Below, piece by piece: positions 33,815 to 43,023 of a stretch of DNA of 54,915 nt. Source of the DNA: Burkholderiaceae bacterium (GTDB lineage: Bacteria > Pseudomonadota > Gammaproteobacteria > Burkholderiales > Burkholderiaceae_B); the NCBI GenBank assembly GCA_020851995.1, contig JADZBO010000083.1, forward strand, positions 1 through 54,915, given 5' to 3'. Under the pieces are notes generated by a model that worked only from the letters and a program-made list of their open reading frames with translations, was not told where the DNA came from and did no database searches. How positions within the stretch are numbered: position 1 is the stretch's first letter; every line of letters starts with the position of its first letter. Both the position numbers and the translations under genes were made by a program.

Positions 33815-34264
33815 ATGGATACACGCTTTCTGGACGATCTGACCCCGGGCCAAACCTTCACCACAACCGGCGTCACGCTGACGGAATCCGCGATTATTGA
33901 TTTCGCCTGGCAGAATGATCCCCAGCCGTTTCATCTGGACAAGGCCGCGGCTGAAGCATCGCACTTTGGCGGACTGATCTCGAGTGGGTTTCATTCGCTG
34001 ACCCTGTGCTTCCGGCTTTTCATTCAAACGGGGGTGTTTCTGGAGTCCAGCCTGGGTTCGCCTGGCATTGACGAAATGCGCTGGCTGGCTCCCGTGCGCC
34101 CTGGCGATACCTTGCACACCGTCGTCGAGGTGCTCGAAGTTCGACCCTCGAAGTCCAAACCTGACCGGGGAATCGCTCGCCTGAAATACCACGGCGTGAA
34201 CCAGCGCGGCGAAACGGTGCTTTCCCTGATCATCAATCATCTGCTTGCCCGACGGCCTTCATGA
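33815..34264 (+). CDS. MaoC family (R)-enoyl-CoA hydratase-like protein
   Basis: The 149-residue hot-dog protein carries the catalytic region IIDFAWQNDPQPFHLDKAAA, in which the Asp and His of the MaoC active site are kept (D-P-Q-P-F-H). It also has the following HFGGLISSGFHSL overhang segment and WLAPVRPGDTL. It is likely to hydrate an enoyl-CoA to the (R)-3-hydroxyacyl-CoA. GGAG lies 7 nt before the ATG at 33815; longer in-frame starts (33785/33788) lack a site. It converges with wrbA. Unlike the protein at 12579, its active site looks intact. Confidence 0.88.
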   Translation: MDTRFLDDLTPGQTFTTTGVTLTESAIIDFAWQNDPQPFHLDKAAAEASHFGGLISSGFHSLTLCFRLFIQTGVFLESSLGSPGIDEMRWLAPVRPGDTLHTVVEVLEVRPSKSKPDRGIARLKYHGVNQRGETVLSLIINHLLARRPS

Positions 34265-34397
34265 TGGCGGGTCTGTTCCGGGGCAGCAATGGTGCCATAT
34301 TCCCCCGGTCCGCGTCGCCCGCGCTGTTGGATCGCGCGGCCCGATAGCCGTTTTTGCAAAGCAGGCGCTCAGCGGACGATCGTCGATCGAAGGCGCT

Positions 34398-34417
34398 GCC
34401 AGTCCGACAGGACTGGC
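34398..34417. terminator. Perfect hairpin between convergent genes
   Basis: GCCAGTCC (34398-34405) and GGACTGGC (34410-34417) form an 8-bp stem with the loop gaca, in the 179-bp gap between the convergent MaoC and wrbA genes. Neither side has a U-run, but the position suits a bidirectional terminator. Confidence 0.4.
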
Positions 34418-34443
34418 CGGCCATCAGGTCACTGCATCAGTGT

Positions 34444-35043
34444 TCAGCCGAACAGTTTGTTGGCAGTTTCAGCAATGAGTTTGCCCTGAACGCGTGCGCC
34501 TTCGAGTTCAATGGCGCTTGGCTGGCGCTGGCCCTGACCACCGGCGATCGTGGTGGCGCCGTAGGGACTGCCGCCGACGATTTCGTCAATCGTCATCTGA
34601 CCCTGATGGCTGTATGGCAGGCCGACGATCGTCATGCCAAAGTGCATCAGGTTGGTGATGATCGAAAACAGCGTGACTTCCTGGCCACCATGCTGCGTCG
34701 CGGTCGAGGTAAAGGCGCCGCCGACCTTGCCATTGAGCGCACCGCGCGCCCAGAGCCCGCCCGCCTGATCCAGGAAAGCGGCCATTTGCGAGGGCATGCG
34801 GCCAAAGCGCGTGGGAGCGCCGATGATGATGGCGTCGTAGTCGGCTAATTGCGCAACTTCAGCGACCGGCGCGGCTTGCTCGACCTTGAAGTGTGCCGAC
34901 TTGGCGATTTCGAGCGGCACAGTTTCAGGCACGCGCTTGACGTCAACCGTAGCGCCGGTCGAGCGGGCGCCCTCGGCGATCGCCTGTGCCATGGTTTCAA
35001 TATGGCCGTAGGACGAGTAGTAGAGAACGAGGACTTTTGACAT
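34444..35043 (-). CDS. wrbA: NAD(P)H:quinone oxidoreductase WrbA
   Basis: The 199-residue flavodoxin-like protein has [20 protein letters not shown] for FMN phosphate binding, then [31 protein letters not shown] and [10 protein letters not shown], which are diagnostic of WrbA. It reduces quinones by two electrons and protects against oxidative stress. It is a cytoplasmic tetramer in known cases. It forms a single-gene unit with the non-coding region 35044-35437 upstream of it. Confidence 0.95.
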   Translation of the reverse strand: MSKVLVLYYSSYGHIETMAQAIAEGARSTGATVDVKRVPETVPLEIAKSAHFKVEQAAPVAEVAQLADYDAIIIGAPTRFGRMPSQMAAFLDQAGGLWARGALNGKVGGAFTSTATQHGGQEVTLFSIITNLMHFGMTIVGLPYSHQGQMTIDEIVGGSPYGATTIAGGQGQRQPSAIELEGARVQGKLIAETANKLFG

Positions 35044-35437
35044 AAATAGCTCCAGATAAGAATCCCGGGCAGGGGAAAGTTGATTGACGTTGTTCCGGGC
35101 AGCAGCGATCAGGCGCTATCGCCCGACACCAGAGGATGGTTTTGCACCGGACTGTGCAACATCTTGCAACATGCTGATCATTTTGAACTCAATTCCCGAG
35201 CCGAAGTTCGTCCTTTTTGTTCGCGACGTTTGAAATTTTTGCATGTCGGATCGCAGCAGGGGTGCACGGCATCCTGAATATCATTCGGCGCAGCCCATCA
35301 TGCGCGACGCGCCATGCAATGCCAGGGCGGAATCGAACTGGCGACACAAGGATTTTTCAGCCTTGCTCCGGATTCATTACACTGTCCCCATCGTGCGGCG
35401 ACACTTGCCGCCCCAGAGCGTTTCCGGAATTAACGCC
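35044..35437. other. 394-bp non-coding region between wrbA and the export operon
   Basis: This is a divergent control region with no gene that I can support. It holds an adjacent direct repeat of TGCAACAT (35155-35162 and 35165-35172), a T-rich patch near 35213-35242 and a degenerate tRNA-like fragment at 35321-35371 (listed separately). Promoters for wrbA and for the HlyD operon should lie here, but none is clear enough to mark. Confidence 0.6.
35321..35371 (-). other. Degenerate tRNA-Phe-like 3' fragment
   Basis: Read on the minus strand, this stretch resembles the 3' two-thirds of a tRNA-Phe. It has ggagca like the end of a D-arm, an anticodon arm caagg...ccttg with GAA inside the loop ctgaaaaat, the variable part tgtgtcg and the T-loop motif gttcgattcc, and it ends in ccctggca. 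No 5' acceptor strand or D-arm precedes it, the anticodon loop is too long and the T-stem does not pair properly, so it cannot be a working tRNA. Such leftovers are typical of old integration sites at tRNA genes. The resemblance is judged by eye. Confidence 0.45.
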
Positions 35438-36442
35438 ATGAATAGGAAAGTTCGCGTCGTCGTCATCGTACTGGTCGCGATCGCGCTGGTTTACACGGGT
35501 TACCGGTGGTGGGATCAACGCAACAACCCGCGCGGAACACCTCTGGTGCTCTACGGCAACGTCGATGTCCGCGAGGTGGCGCTGGCTTTCCGGCAGTCTG
35601 GCCGGCTTCTCAACCTGGCGCTTCAGGAGGGGGATTCGGTCAAAGCTGGCCAGTTTGTGGCGGAAATCGACCCCCAACCCTACCGGGATGCCCTGGCCGC
35701 TGCGCAAGCGGATTTGCAACAAGCCAGCGCAGAACTTCAAAAGATGCGCAATGGCAGTCGCCCGGCCGATATCCGGCGTGCCGAAGAGGGCGTACGCGAA
35801 GCCGAGGCCGTTTTCCAGAAGACCGAAGGCGATTTCCGGCGCCAGAGGGCGCTCGCGGGCGATGGAATCGCCAGCGCCCGCACGCTGGAGTCGGTGCGGG
35901 CGGCGCGGGACCAGGCCGCAGCCGCGCTGGGTGCCGCAAAACAGACGCTCGAATTGCAGCGCGAGGGGTTTCGCAAGGAAGATGTCGATGCGGCGAGCGC
36001 ACGAGTCGAGGCTGCCCGGGCCGCCCGGGATCTGGCGCAGTCCCGGCTCGACGACACCCGTCTGACCTCGCCCGCCGATGCCATTGTGCTTGCGCGCATT
36101 CGCGAGCCCGGGAGCATGGTTGGACCACAGGAGCCTGTCTACACACTGTCGCTGGGTTCTCCGACCTACATCCGGGCCTTTGCCAGCGAGCCCAACCTCG
36201 GCCGAGTTGCTCCGGGCACTAAAGTGACCGTTCGAACCGATTCGTCAGACAAGGTTTACGAGGGGCAGATCGGCTTTGTGTCGCCACGCGCCGAGTTCAC
36301 GCCGAAGACGGTAGAAACGACCGACCTGCGAACCGATCTCGTCTATCGCCTGCGGATCGTCGTCACCAATCCTGATCAGGGCCTGCGTCAAGGCATGCCG
36401 GTGACCATCCGCGTGGATCATTCGCCAACCACAGCCCGATAG
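35438..36442 (+). CDS. HlyD-family membrane fusion protein (YbhG-like)
   Basis: The 334-residue protein has one N-terminal membrane anchor (VVVIVLVAIALVYTGYRWW), then the lipoyl half-motif GNVDVREVALAFRQSGRLL, a long alpha-helical hairpin (about residues 75-205, rich in Ala, Arg and Glu) and the second half-motif SPADAIVLARIREPGSMV. This is the periplasmic adaptor of a tripartite exporter. The start at 35438 fits the anchor; the frame is open upstream without a better start. It is 7 bp before the ATPase gene and heads the five-gene export operon. Confidence 0.9.
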   Translation: MNRKVRVVVIVLVAIALVYTGYRWWDQRNNPRGTPLVLYGNVDVREVALAFRQSGRLLNLALQEGDSVKAGQFVAEIDPQPYRDALAAAQADLQQASAELQKMRNGSRPADIRRAEEGVREAEAVFQKTEGDFRRQRALAGDGIASARTLESVRAARDQAAAALGAAKQTLELQREGFRKEDVDAASARVEAARAARDLAQSRLDDTRLTSPADAIVLARIREPGSMVGPQEPVYTLSLGSPTYIRAFASEPNLGRVAPGTKVTVRTDSSDKVYEGQIGFVSPRAEFTPKTVETTDLRTDLVYRLRIVVTNPDQGLRQGMPVTIRVDHSPTTAR

Positions 36443-36449
36443 GCGCACG

Positions 36450-38219
36450 GTGCCTTTCACTGAACCGTCCATGGGCAAACCTCCGATCGCGATCGAGATC
36501 GCGGATCTGGTCAAGTCTTTTGGCGCGACCCCGGCGCTTGACGGGGTCACCGCGCAGATCCACGGCGCGCGGCTGACGGGGCTCGTCGGCCCTGATGGTG
36601 CGGGCAAGACGACGCTGATGCGGTTGATGGCCGGCCTGATGCAGCCCACCAAAGGCCGTATTACGGTCGCGGGATGCGACACGACAAAAGATCGGGACGC
36701 ACTGGCCTGTCGGGTGGGGTATATGCCTCAGCGGTTTGGACTGTACGAAGATCTTTCGGTGCTGGAGAATCTGCGACTCTATGCCGGCCTTCAAGGGCTG
36801 GCGGGTGCTGAGCGCAAAGCCCGGTTCGAACGCCTGCTCGAGTTCACCCGACTGGGGCCGTTCACCAACCGACTCGCCGGTGCATTGTCCGGCGGGATGA
36901 AGCAGAAACTCGGGCTTGCCTGTGCGCTGATGGCAATGCCGCAAGTCCTGCTGCTCGACGAACCGAGTGTCGGCGTCGATCCCGTCAGTCGCCAGGATCT
37001 CTGGAGCATGGTGCACACCCTGACTCACGACGGCATTGCGGTGGTCTGGGCGACCTCCTACCTTGACGAAGCCGAGCGTTGTGCCGAAGTGTTGCTGCTC
37101 AATGGAGGTAAGCTCGAATATCGTGGTACGCCAGACCGCTTTACCGAGCGCTTGCGCGGTCGCAGTTTCCTGCTGCGCAGCCCCGTCGCTGAGCGGCGTC
37201 TGGTGCTGGCGCGCGCGCTGGCACTGCCAACGGTGTGCGATGGGGTCATTCAGGGTGAGTCGGTTCGCGTCGTGTTGCGACGCGATGCGGTGCGCAATGA
37301 AATCGATGCGCTTGCAGGGGAGACGGGCGCGCAGGTGCAACCGGTCGCAGCGCGTTTTGAGGATGCCTTTGTCGATCTGCTGGGGGGCGGGCCCTCGGGG
37401 CCGTCCGAATTGGCCGAACGCATGCCTGTTGTCGTCGCCACCAGTGACGTCGCTGTGCAGTGCAGTAACCTGACACGCAAGTTTGGGCCGTTTGTCGCGA
37501 CGGATAACGTTAGTTTCGATGTGCGTCCGGGTGAAATATTCGGCTTGCTCGGGCCTAACGGCGCCGGCAAGTCGACGACCTTCAAAATGTTGTGCGGACT
37601 GCTCAAGCCGACCTCGGGCGAGGCACGCGTGGTGGGTCATGATTTGCGATCAGCCGCGAGCGAGGCAAAGCTCAAGCTCGGCTATATGGCGCAAAAATTT
37701 TCACTCTATGGATTGTTATCCGTTCGCCAGAACCTGGAGTTTTCCTCGGGTGTCTATGGACTTGCGGGGTCCATGCGGCGTGCCCGCGTGGCCGAGATGA
37801 TCGACACATTTCAGTTGCAGCGCTATCTGTCCAGCAGTCCTGAATCCTTGCCGCTTGGCTTCAAGCAACGACTGGCACTTGCGTGCGCGCTGATGCACCG
37901 GCCTGCCGTGCTGTTCCTTGATGAGCCTACCTCAGGCGTCGATCCGATCACCCGGCGCGAGTTCTGGAACCACATCAATGGACTGGTTCGCAAAGGGGTT
38001 ACGGTACTGGTGACCACGCATTTCATGGACGAGGCCGAGTATTGCGACCGGGTTGCGCTGATGTACCAGGCCCGGGTGATCGCGCTCGATACCCCGGATG
38101 CGCTCAAGAAAATGGTGCAGAAACCTGGTTGCGATGAACCGACCATGGAGCAGGCGTTCATCGACCTGATCGAGCGGGTCGATGCCGACGCCGGCGTGCG
38201 TGTCGCGAGGGCCGCATGA
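36450..38219 (+). CDS. ybhF: ABC exporter with two fused ATPase domains (YbhF-like)
   Basis: The 589-residue protein contains two complete ATPase modules. The first (about residues 10-230) has Walker A GPDGAGKTTLMRL, signature LSGGMKQKLGLACAL and LLLDEPSVGVDP. The second (about 345-565) has Walker A GPNGAGKSTTFKM, a degenerate signature LPLGFKQRLALACAL and LFLDEPTSGVDP. This arrangement is that of E. coli YbhF, which works with YbhG, YbhS and YbhR in drug or ion export. The start is GTG 36450 or ATG 36471. Its stop overlaps the next ATG by 4 bp. Confidence 0.92.
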   Translation: MPFTEPSMGKPPIAIEIADLVKSFGATPALDGVTAQIHGARLTGLVGPDGAGKTTLMRLMAGLMQPTKGRITVAGCDTTKDRDALACRVGYMPQRFGLYEDLSVLENLRLYAGLQGLAGAERKARFERLLEFTRLGPFTNRLAGALSGGMKQKLGLACALMAMPQVLLLDEPSVGVDPVSRQDLWSMVHTLTHDGIAVVWATSYLDEAERCAEVLLLNGGKLEYRGTPDRFTERLRGRSFLLRSPVAERRLVLARALALPTVCDGVIQGESVRVVLRRDAVRNEIDALAGETGAQVQPVAARFEDAFVDLLGGGPSGPSELAERMPVVVATSDVAVQCSNLTRKFGPFVATDNVSFDVRPGEIFGLLGPNGAGKSTTFKMLCGLLKPTSGEARVVGHDLRSAASEAKLKLGYMAQKFSLYGLLSVRQNLEFSSGVYGLAGSMRRARVAEMIDTFQLQRYLSSSPESLPLGFKQRLALACALMHRPAVLFLDEPTSGVDPITRREFWNHINGLVRKGVTVLVTTHFMDEAEYCDRVALMYQARVIALDTPDALKKMVQKPGCDEPTMEQAFIDLIERVDADAGVRVARAA

Positions 38220-39355
38220 TGACACCTCTGGCGCCCAGTCGATTCAGTGCGTTCTCGCGCCTGGGTGCCCTGGTGCGCAAGGAGTTCCTTCAGGTCGTGC
38301 GCGATCCCTCGGCGATTCTGATCGCATTTGTCCTGCCCGTGATCCTGCTGTTTCTCTTCGCCTACGCGGTTTCACTGGATATTCGCAAATTGCCGATCGG
38401 TGTTGTGCTGGAATCCGACAGCGGATCCGCCCAGTCGCTGGCGGCAGCCTTCGGCGCGACGCGGTATTTCCGGGTCACGCCGGCGCGCGATCGCCGCGAA
38501 GTCGCACCCGGAGTCACGGCAGGACTGCTGCGGGGATTTGTGGTGATTCCGCAGGATTTCGAACAACGGCTGGCTTCGCCCGGCACGGCACCGCTCGTTC
38601 AGGTGATCACCGACGGGTCAGCGCCCAACACGGCCAACTTTGTGGCCGCCTACACACAGGGGATCGTCGCGCGTTGGCTTGCCAACCGTGGGGCGACCCG
38701 GTCCGCGGGGATCGATGTGCAGTCTCGCGTCTGGTTCAATCAGGTGGTCGAAAGCCGTTGGTTCCTGGTGCCTGGCGCGATCGCCATCATTATGACGATG
38801 ATCGGCACGCTGCTGACCGCGCTTGTGGTTGCGCGAGAGTGGGAGCGCGGAACCATGGAAGCGCTCATCTCGACACCGGCACGGATCGTCGAAATCCTCG
38901 TGGGTAAGCTCCTGCCGTATTTTCTGCTCGGACTGGCTGCGACGATCGGTGCGTCGTTGCTCGCAATTCATGTGTTCGGGGTTCCTTTTCGCGGGTCGTG
39001 GTTTGCTTTGTTGCTGCTTTCGTCCGCGTTCATGGTTCCGGCACTGGGGCAGGGGCTGGTCATTTCTGCCGTTGCGCGGAACCAGTTCGTCGCTTCGCAA
39101 CTCGCCCTGTTTACGGGTTTTCTTCCCGCCTTCCTGCTGTCGGGCTTTCTGTTCGAAATCGACTCGATGCCCGCGCCGATCCGGTTGCTGTCCTACGTTG
39201 TGCCAGCGCGCTATTTCATTGTCTCGCTGCAGACGGCATTTCTTGCCGGCGATGTGTGGGCGCTATACCTTCCGAACATGTTGGCCATGCTGGTCATCGG
39301 CGGTCTGTTCTTTGGGATCGCCACTCTGAAAACGCGTAAAAGCCTGGACATCTGA
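38216..39355 (+). CDS. ABC-2 type permease (YbhS-like)
   Basis: The 379-residue protein has an N-terminal membrane segment (IAFVLPVILLFLFAYAVSLD), a periplasmic domain of about 140 residues, and five further membrane segments after residue 180. REWERGTMEALISTPARIVE is the coupling element typical of ABC-2 permeases. It is coupled to the ATPase by ATGA and lies 3 bp before its homologous partner permease. Confidence 0.92.
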   Translation: MMTPLAPSRFSAFSRLGALVRKEFLQVVRDPSAILIAFVLPVILLFLFAYAVSLDIRKLPIGVVLESDSGSAQSLAAAFGATRYFRVTPARDRREVAPGVTAGLLRGFVVIPQDFEQRLASPGTAPLVQVITDGSAPNTANFVAAYTQGIVARWLANRGATRSAGIDVQSRVWFNQVVESRWFLVPGAIAIIMTMIGTLLTALVVAREWERGTMEALISTPARIVEILVGKLLPYFLLGLAATIGASLLAIHVFGVPFRGSWFALLLLSSAFMVPALGQGLVISAVARNQFVASQLALFTGFLPAFLLSGFLFEIDSMPAPIRLLSYVVPARYFIVSLQTAFLAGDVWALYLPNMLAMLVIGGLFFGIATLKTRKSLDI

Positions 39356-39358
39356 CCG

Positions 39359-40465
39359 ATGCCGATCTTTTCTTCCCAGCTCAGGGCGCAGATCGCTAAA
39401 GAGATGCTCAGCGTCTGGCGCGACGTGCGGGTCAGGATGACGCTCATCGTGCCGCCGCTCATGCAGTTATTCATTTTTTCGTTCGCCGCGACGCTTGAGG
39501 TGCGCAACGTTACAGTGGCCGTTCTCGACCGCGACGGTGGGCCATGGTCCGGGTTGTTCGTCGCTGAACTTGCGGCCTCAAGTTTCGTGGGTCACGTACT
39601 GACGATGCCCGACCGGGGTGCTTTGAACGAAGCCATCGAGCAACGTCAGGCGCTTCTGGCGGTCGACATCCCGGAGACCTTTTCCCGCGACATTGCGGCG
39701 GGCAGGAAAGCTCCGGTTCAGGTGATCGTGGATGGCCGGCGTGCGAACTCCGGTCAGATTGCACTCGGCTACCTTGAGACTGTCGCACAGCGATTCTCGA
39801 CCCGACCCGAAGGCATCGGTAGCCCTGATCTTGTCGCTGTACGGCATTGGTTTAATCCTAACCTGATCTATCGCTGGTTCATCGTTCCGAGCCTCTCCGG
39901 CATTCTGACGATGTTCGCCGCGCTCGTGATCACATCGCTGTCGATTGCGCGCGAGCGCGAGATGGGCACGTTTGACCAGTTATTGGTGTCGCCGACGACC
40001 CCGACAGAAATCATTGTCGCCAAAACCGTGCCGGCGCTGATCATAGGAACCCTGATGGGCAACGTGATGGTGGCTGCGGGCGTATTCGTGTTCGGAATTC
40101 CCTTCACGGGTTCTTATTTTCCGCTTCTGCTGACCATGCTGCTGTTTATCCTGTCGGTTGTCGGGATCGGGCTCATGATTTCATCGATCTGCGCGACTCA
40201 GCAGCAGGCCATTCTCGGGGCGTTCGCGCTTGGGGTGCCGATGATTCTGATTTCCGGATTCGCCACGCCGATCGAGAATATGCCTCTGGTTCTGCAGTGG
40301 CTTTCCGAACTGGTGCCACTGCGCCACTTCCTGGTGATCGTCCAGGGCACGTTTCTCAAGGCATTGCCCTGGCGCGACGTGTTCGCTCACCTGTGGCCCA
40401 TGGCTGCGATCGCGGCGGCTTCCCTATGGATCGCAACGATCTTCGTGCGGAGCAAACTTCAATGA
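39359..40465 (+). CDS. ABC-2 type permease (YbhR-like)
   Basis: The 368-residue protein has the same layout as the preceding permease: a first membrane segment (PLMQLFIFSFAATLEV), a large periplasmic part, then five membrane segments with REREMGTFDQLLVSPTTPTE as the coupling element and FATPIENMPLVLQWLSELVP near the end. The two permeases probably form a heterodimeric channel. Confidence 0.92.
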   Translation: MPIFSSQLRAQIAKEMLSVWRDVRVRMTLIVPPLMQLFIFSFAATLEVRNVTVAVLDRDGGPWSGLFVAELAASSFVGHVLTMPDRGALNEAIEQRQALLAVDIPETFSRDIAAGRKAPVQVIVDGRRANSGQIALGYLETVAQRFSTRPEGIGSPDLVAVRHWFNPNLIYRWFIVPSLSGILTMFAALVITSLSIAREREMGTFDQLLVSPTTPTEIIVAKTVPALIIGTLMGNVMVAAGVFVFGIPFTGSYFPLLLTMLLFILSVVGIGLMISSICATQQQAILGAFALGVPMILISGFATPIENMPLVLQWLSELVPLRHFLVIVQGTFLKALPWRDVFAHLWPMAAIAAASLWIATIFVRSKLQ

Positions 40466-40525
40466 TGATTAACCGCTCCGGGCATGTGTCCGGTTTACTA
40501 TGAGTCGTCAATTGTTCGGGGCGCC

Positions 40526-42070
40526 ATGAGTCTCTGCTTTCGTCGTCAACCGAGTCGAAACGGTGGTCTTCATCCTGATCGGCGTCAGCCGATCGGTCAC
40601 AGAGCCATCTTGCGGAGTGTTTCGCTGACACTCATGCTGGCCGCCATGGCGGGGTGCACGGTCGGCCCGGACTACAACGGACCACCTGAGGTCAAACTGG
40701 GCGAGGGCTGGACTCTGCCCACCCCGGAAGGCAAGGCCGATGCAGCCCTGTCCGACTGGTGGCGCGCACTCGGGGATCCAGCGCTCACAAGGCTGGTGGA
40801 GCAGGCGCTCGCGCAGAACCTGGACGTGCGCCAGGCGATTTCCCGCATTGCCGAAGCCCGTGCCCTGGTCGCAGCGAGCTCTGCCCGGTCGCTTCCTGTT
40901 CTGACCGGCGGGGCGGTTGCCGCACCGTTGCATCAAGGCGTCAATGGGCCGTTGCCCGCCCTGGGTTCGCGCGATACGACCCTCTACGCATTCGGGTTCG
41001 ACGCCAGTTGGGAAGTCGACCTTTTTGGCAGCGTTCGACGTTCGGTTGAATCCGCGGACGCACGGCTACAGGCGGTTCAGGAAGACGCGGCGGCGGTCCG
41101 GATCAGTGTGGCGGCCGAGGTCGCCCGGACGTATTTGTCGATGCGCGGTGCGCAGGCCGAACTCGCCGCAAGGCGTATGAGTATCGAAACCTTGCAACGC
41201 ACACTGGACGCTGCCCGTCGTCGTCTGGCGCAAGGCGATGTCGCACAGGCCGATTACAACGCGATTCAGTCCAGGCTGGATGCCGGGCTTGCGGGATTGC
41301 CCGCGATCGAAGCACGGGCGCGCGGCGCGGCACTTGCACTCGGCACGCTGCTGGGGGGGCTCCCGGAGGATGAACTTGCGTTGCTTGGAAGCGGCGGCAC
41401 GTTGCTGGTGGTGACCGAGTTACCGACCGGGCAGCGCGCGGATTTACTGCGCCGGCGGCCGGATGTCCGCGCAGCGGAGCGCAAACTTGCCGCGAGCACA
41501 GCGGATATTGGCGTGGCGACGGCCGAGCTATTCCCCAGGTTGTCGATCACGGCGCTTGGTGGCTTCACTGCGGCGGGTGCCAATCCGTTGTTCCTGGGCG
41601 ATAGCCTTTCGGGAATCATTGCGCCCTTGATTTCCTGGCGCGTTTTTGACGGGGGCAGGGTCAAGGCGGAAATCAACGCGGCGCAGGCGCGTCATGAAAC
41701 CGCTGCCCTCGCATACGAAGGCGCCGTGCTCAACGCATTGGGTGATGCTGAACGCGCGCTCAGTCAGTTTCGGTTCGCCCGGCAAGCCTATGTGCTGCAG
41801 CAACAGGCGGTTGTCTCGATCGAGCAGGATTTTCGCAATGCGCAACGGCGCTATCAGTCGGGCGACATCGGCCTGGTCGAATTGCTCGACGCCGAGCGCC
41901 AGTTACGCGATGCCCAGGAAGGTCTTGCCCGGGCACAAGCGAACGCGGCGATCGACCTGGTCTCGCTCTACAAATCGCTCGGTGGCGGGTGGGGCGCTCC
42001 TCAGGCGGATATCATCATTGATACGCCTGTGCACCGGAAGGAGCGAGTGATTTACGAGCAAGCCAACTAA
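40526..42070 (+). CDS. NodT/OprM-type outer-membrane efflux lipoprotein
   Basis: The protein of about 514 residues has a lipoprotein signal (SLTLMLAAMAGCTVGPDYNG, lipobox Cys about residue 43), then the outer-membrane-factor repeats: WWRALGDPALTRLVEQALAQ, YAFGFDASWEVDLFGSVRRS, LLRRRPDVRAAERKLAASTA and RYQSGDIGLVELLDAERQLR. It supplies the outer-membrane channel of the exporter. I prefer the ATG at 40526; a frame-matching ATG at 40484 lies nearer to the permease stop and would give a longer leader. Having the channel gene inside the operon is a difference from E. coli ybhGFSR. Confidence 0.92.
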   Translation: MSLCFRRQPSRNGGLHPDRRQPIGHRAILRSVSLTLMLAAMAGCTVGPDYNGPPEVKLGEGWTLPTPEGKADAALSDWWRALGDPALTRLVEQALAQNLDVRQAISRIAEARALVAASSARSLPVLTGGAVAAPLHQGVNGPLPALGSRDTTLYAFGFDASWEVDLFGSVRRSVESADARLQAVQEDAAAVRISVAAEVARTYLSMRGAQAELAARRMSIETLQRTLDAARRRLAQGDVAQADYNAIQSRLDAGLAGLPAIEARARGAALALGTLLGGLPEDELALLGSGGTLLVVTELPTGQRADLLRRRPDVRAAERKLAASTADIGVATAELFPRLSITALGGFTAAGANPLFLGDSLSGIIAPLISWRVFDGGRVKAEINAAQARHETAALAYEGAVLNALGDAERALSQFRFARQAYVLQQQAVVSIEQDFRNAQRRYQSGDIGLVELLDAERQLRDAQEGLARAQANAAIDLVSLYKSLGGGWGAPQADIIIDTPVHRKERVIYEQAN

Positions 42071-42172
42071 GCCGGCATTGAAGTCCGTGCGGAGGTTCTC
42101 AAGCGAAAAAGTCGAACGTGCATATTGGGTCGAGTTGAATCAAACACAAAATACTGTTGAACCGAGGACAAA

Positions 42173-42961
42173 ATGACTGAACGCGCCATCCGCTTTGACG
42201 ACGGCGAGGGCTACGAACAGATGATGGGCAAGTGGAGCCAGATGGTCGGATCCATTTTCCTGGACTGGCTCGCGCCTGCGCCCGGGTTGCGCTGGGTCGA
42301 TGTCGGGTGCGGCAACGGTGCCTTTACCGACACGATTGCGCAGCGCTGCTCACCGGAGGCGATTGACGGTATCGATACTTCGGAAGGCCAGTTGGCCTAC
42401 GCGCGAACACGGCCTGGAGCCCGACTGGCGACGTTTCGCCAGGGGGATGCCATGGCGTTGCCGTACCCTGACCAATCGTTCGATATTGCTGTGATGGCGC
42501 TGGTCATGTTCTTTGTTCCCGATCCCGATCGGGGTGCCAGCGAAATGGTGCGGGTCGTCAAACCGGGCGGGACCGTCTGCGCCTATGTTTGGGATATCCT
42601 GAACGGCGGCTTTCCACTGGACGTTCTGCAGGAAGCCATGCGCGACGTCGGCATGAAGCCGTTGCTTCCGCCGAGTGCACGGATTTCGCCGATGGAGCCG
42701 CTTCGTACGCTTTGGTCCGATGCGGGTCTTGAGGCAATCGAAACCCGTGAGATCATTGTGCAGCGCACGTTTTCCGGGTTCGACGAATTCTGGCGCACCA
42801 GCCAGCTTGGCTCGGGTATCGGCCCCAGGATTGCAGCGATGCCTGACGATCGGCGCGAGGCGCTAAAAGCGCGCTTGCGCGAGCGATTGCCGTTCGACGC
42901 AAATGGGCGGATCACGATTGTTGCGCGCGCCAATGCGGTGAGCGGCAAGGTGCCCGCCTGA
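42173..42961 (+). CDS. SAM-dependent class I methyltransferase
   Basis: The 262-residue protein has the SAM-binding motif I LRWVDVGCGNGAFTDTIAQR at about residues 40-60, motif II-like DGIDTSEGQL, and the region DQSFDIAVMALVMFFVPDPD followed by VRVVKPGGTVCAYVWD. This resembles the UbiE/Methyltransf_11 group; the substrate is unknown. GAGG precedes the ATG. It is a single gene downstream of the export operon. Confidence 0.9.
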   Translation: MTERAIRFDDGEGYEQMMGKWSQMVGSIFLDWLAPAPGLRWVDVGCGNGAFTDTIAQRCSPEAIDGIDTSEGQLAYARTRPGARLATFRQGDAMALPYPDQSFDIAVMALVMFFVPDPDRGASEMVRVVKPGGTVCAYVWDILNGGFPLDVLQEAMRDVGMKPLLPPSARISPMEPLRTLWSDAGLEAIETREIIVQRTFSGFDEFWRTSQLGSGIGPRIAAMPDDRREALKARLRERLPFDANGRITIVARANAVSGKVPA

Positions 42962-42993
42962 TTCAGTTCGACAGACCCGGTGGCTTCGGATGC

Positions 42994-43023
42994 CTCAAGG
43001 GGCTCCTCGGGCTTCTCCTTGAG
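42994..43023 (+). terminator. Weak stem-loop after the methyltransferase gene
   Basis: CTCAAGG (42994-43000) and CCTTGAG (43017-43023) form a 7-bp stem with a 16-nt loop in the 162-bp gap between convergent genes. There is no U-run, so terminator activity is uncertain. Confidence 0.25.

Noticed and set aside
35321-35371. A functional tRNA gene on the minus strand
   Set aside because: No 5' acceptor strand or D-arm, an over-long anticodon loop and an unpaired T-stem; only a fragment is supported.
36363-37640. A 425-residue minus-strand open frame opposite the double ATPase
   Set aside because: It overlaps fully with clear ATPase motifs on the plus strand, is rich in His/Arg/Gln as usual for antisense reading of GC-rich genes, and has no recognisable domain.
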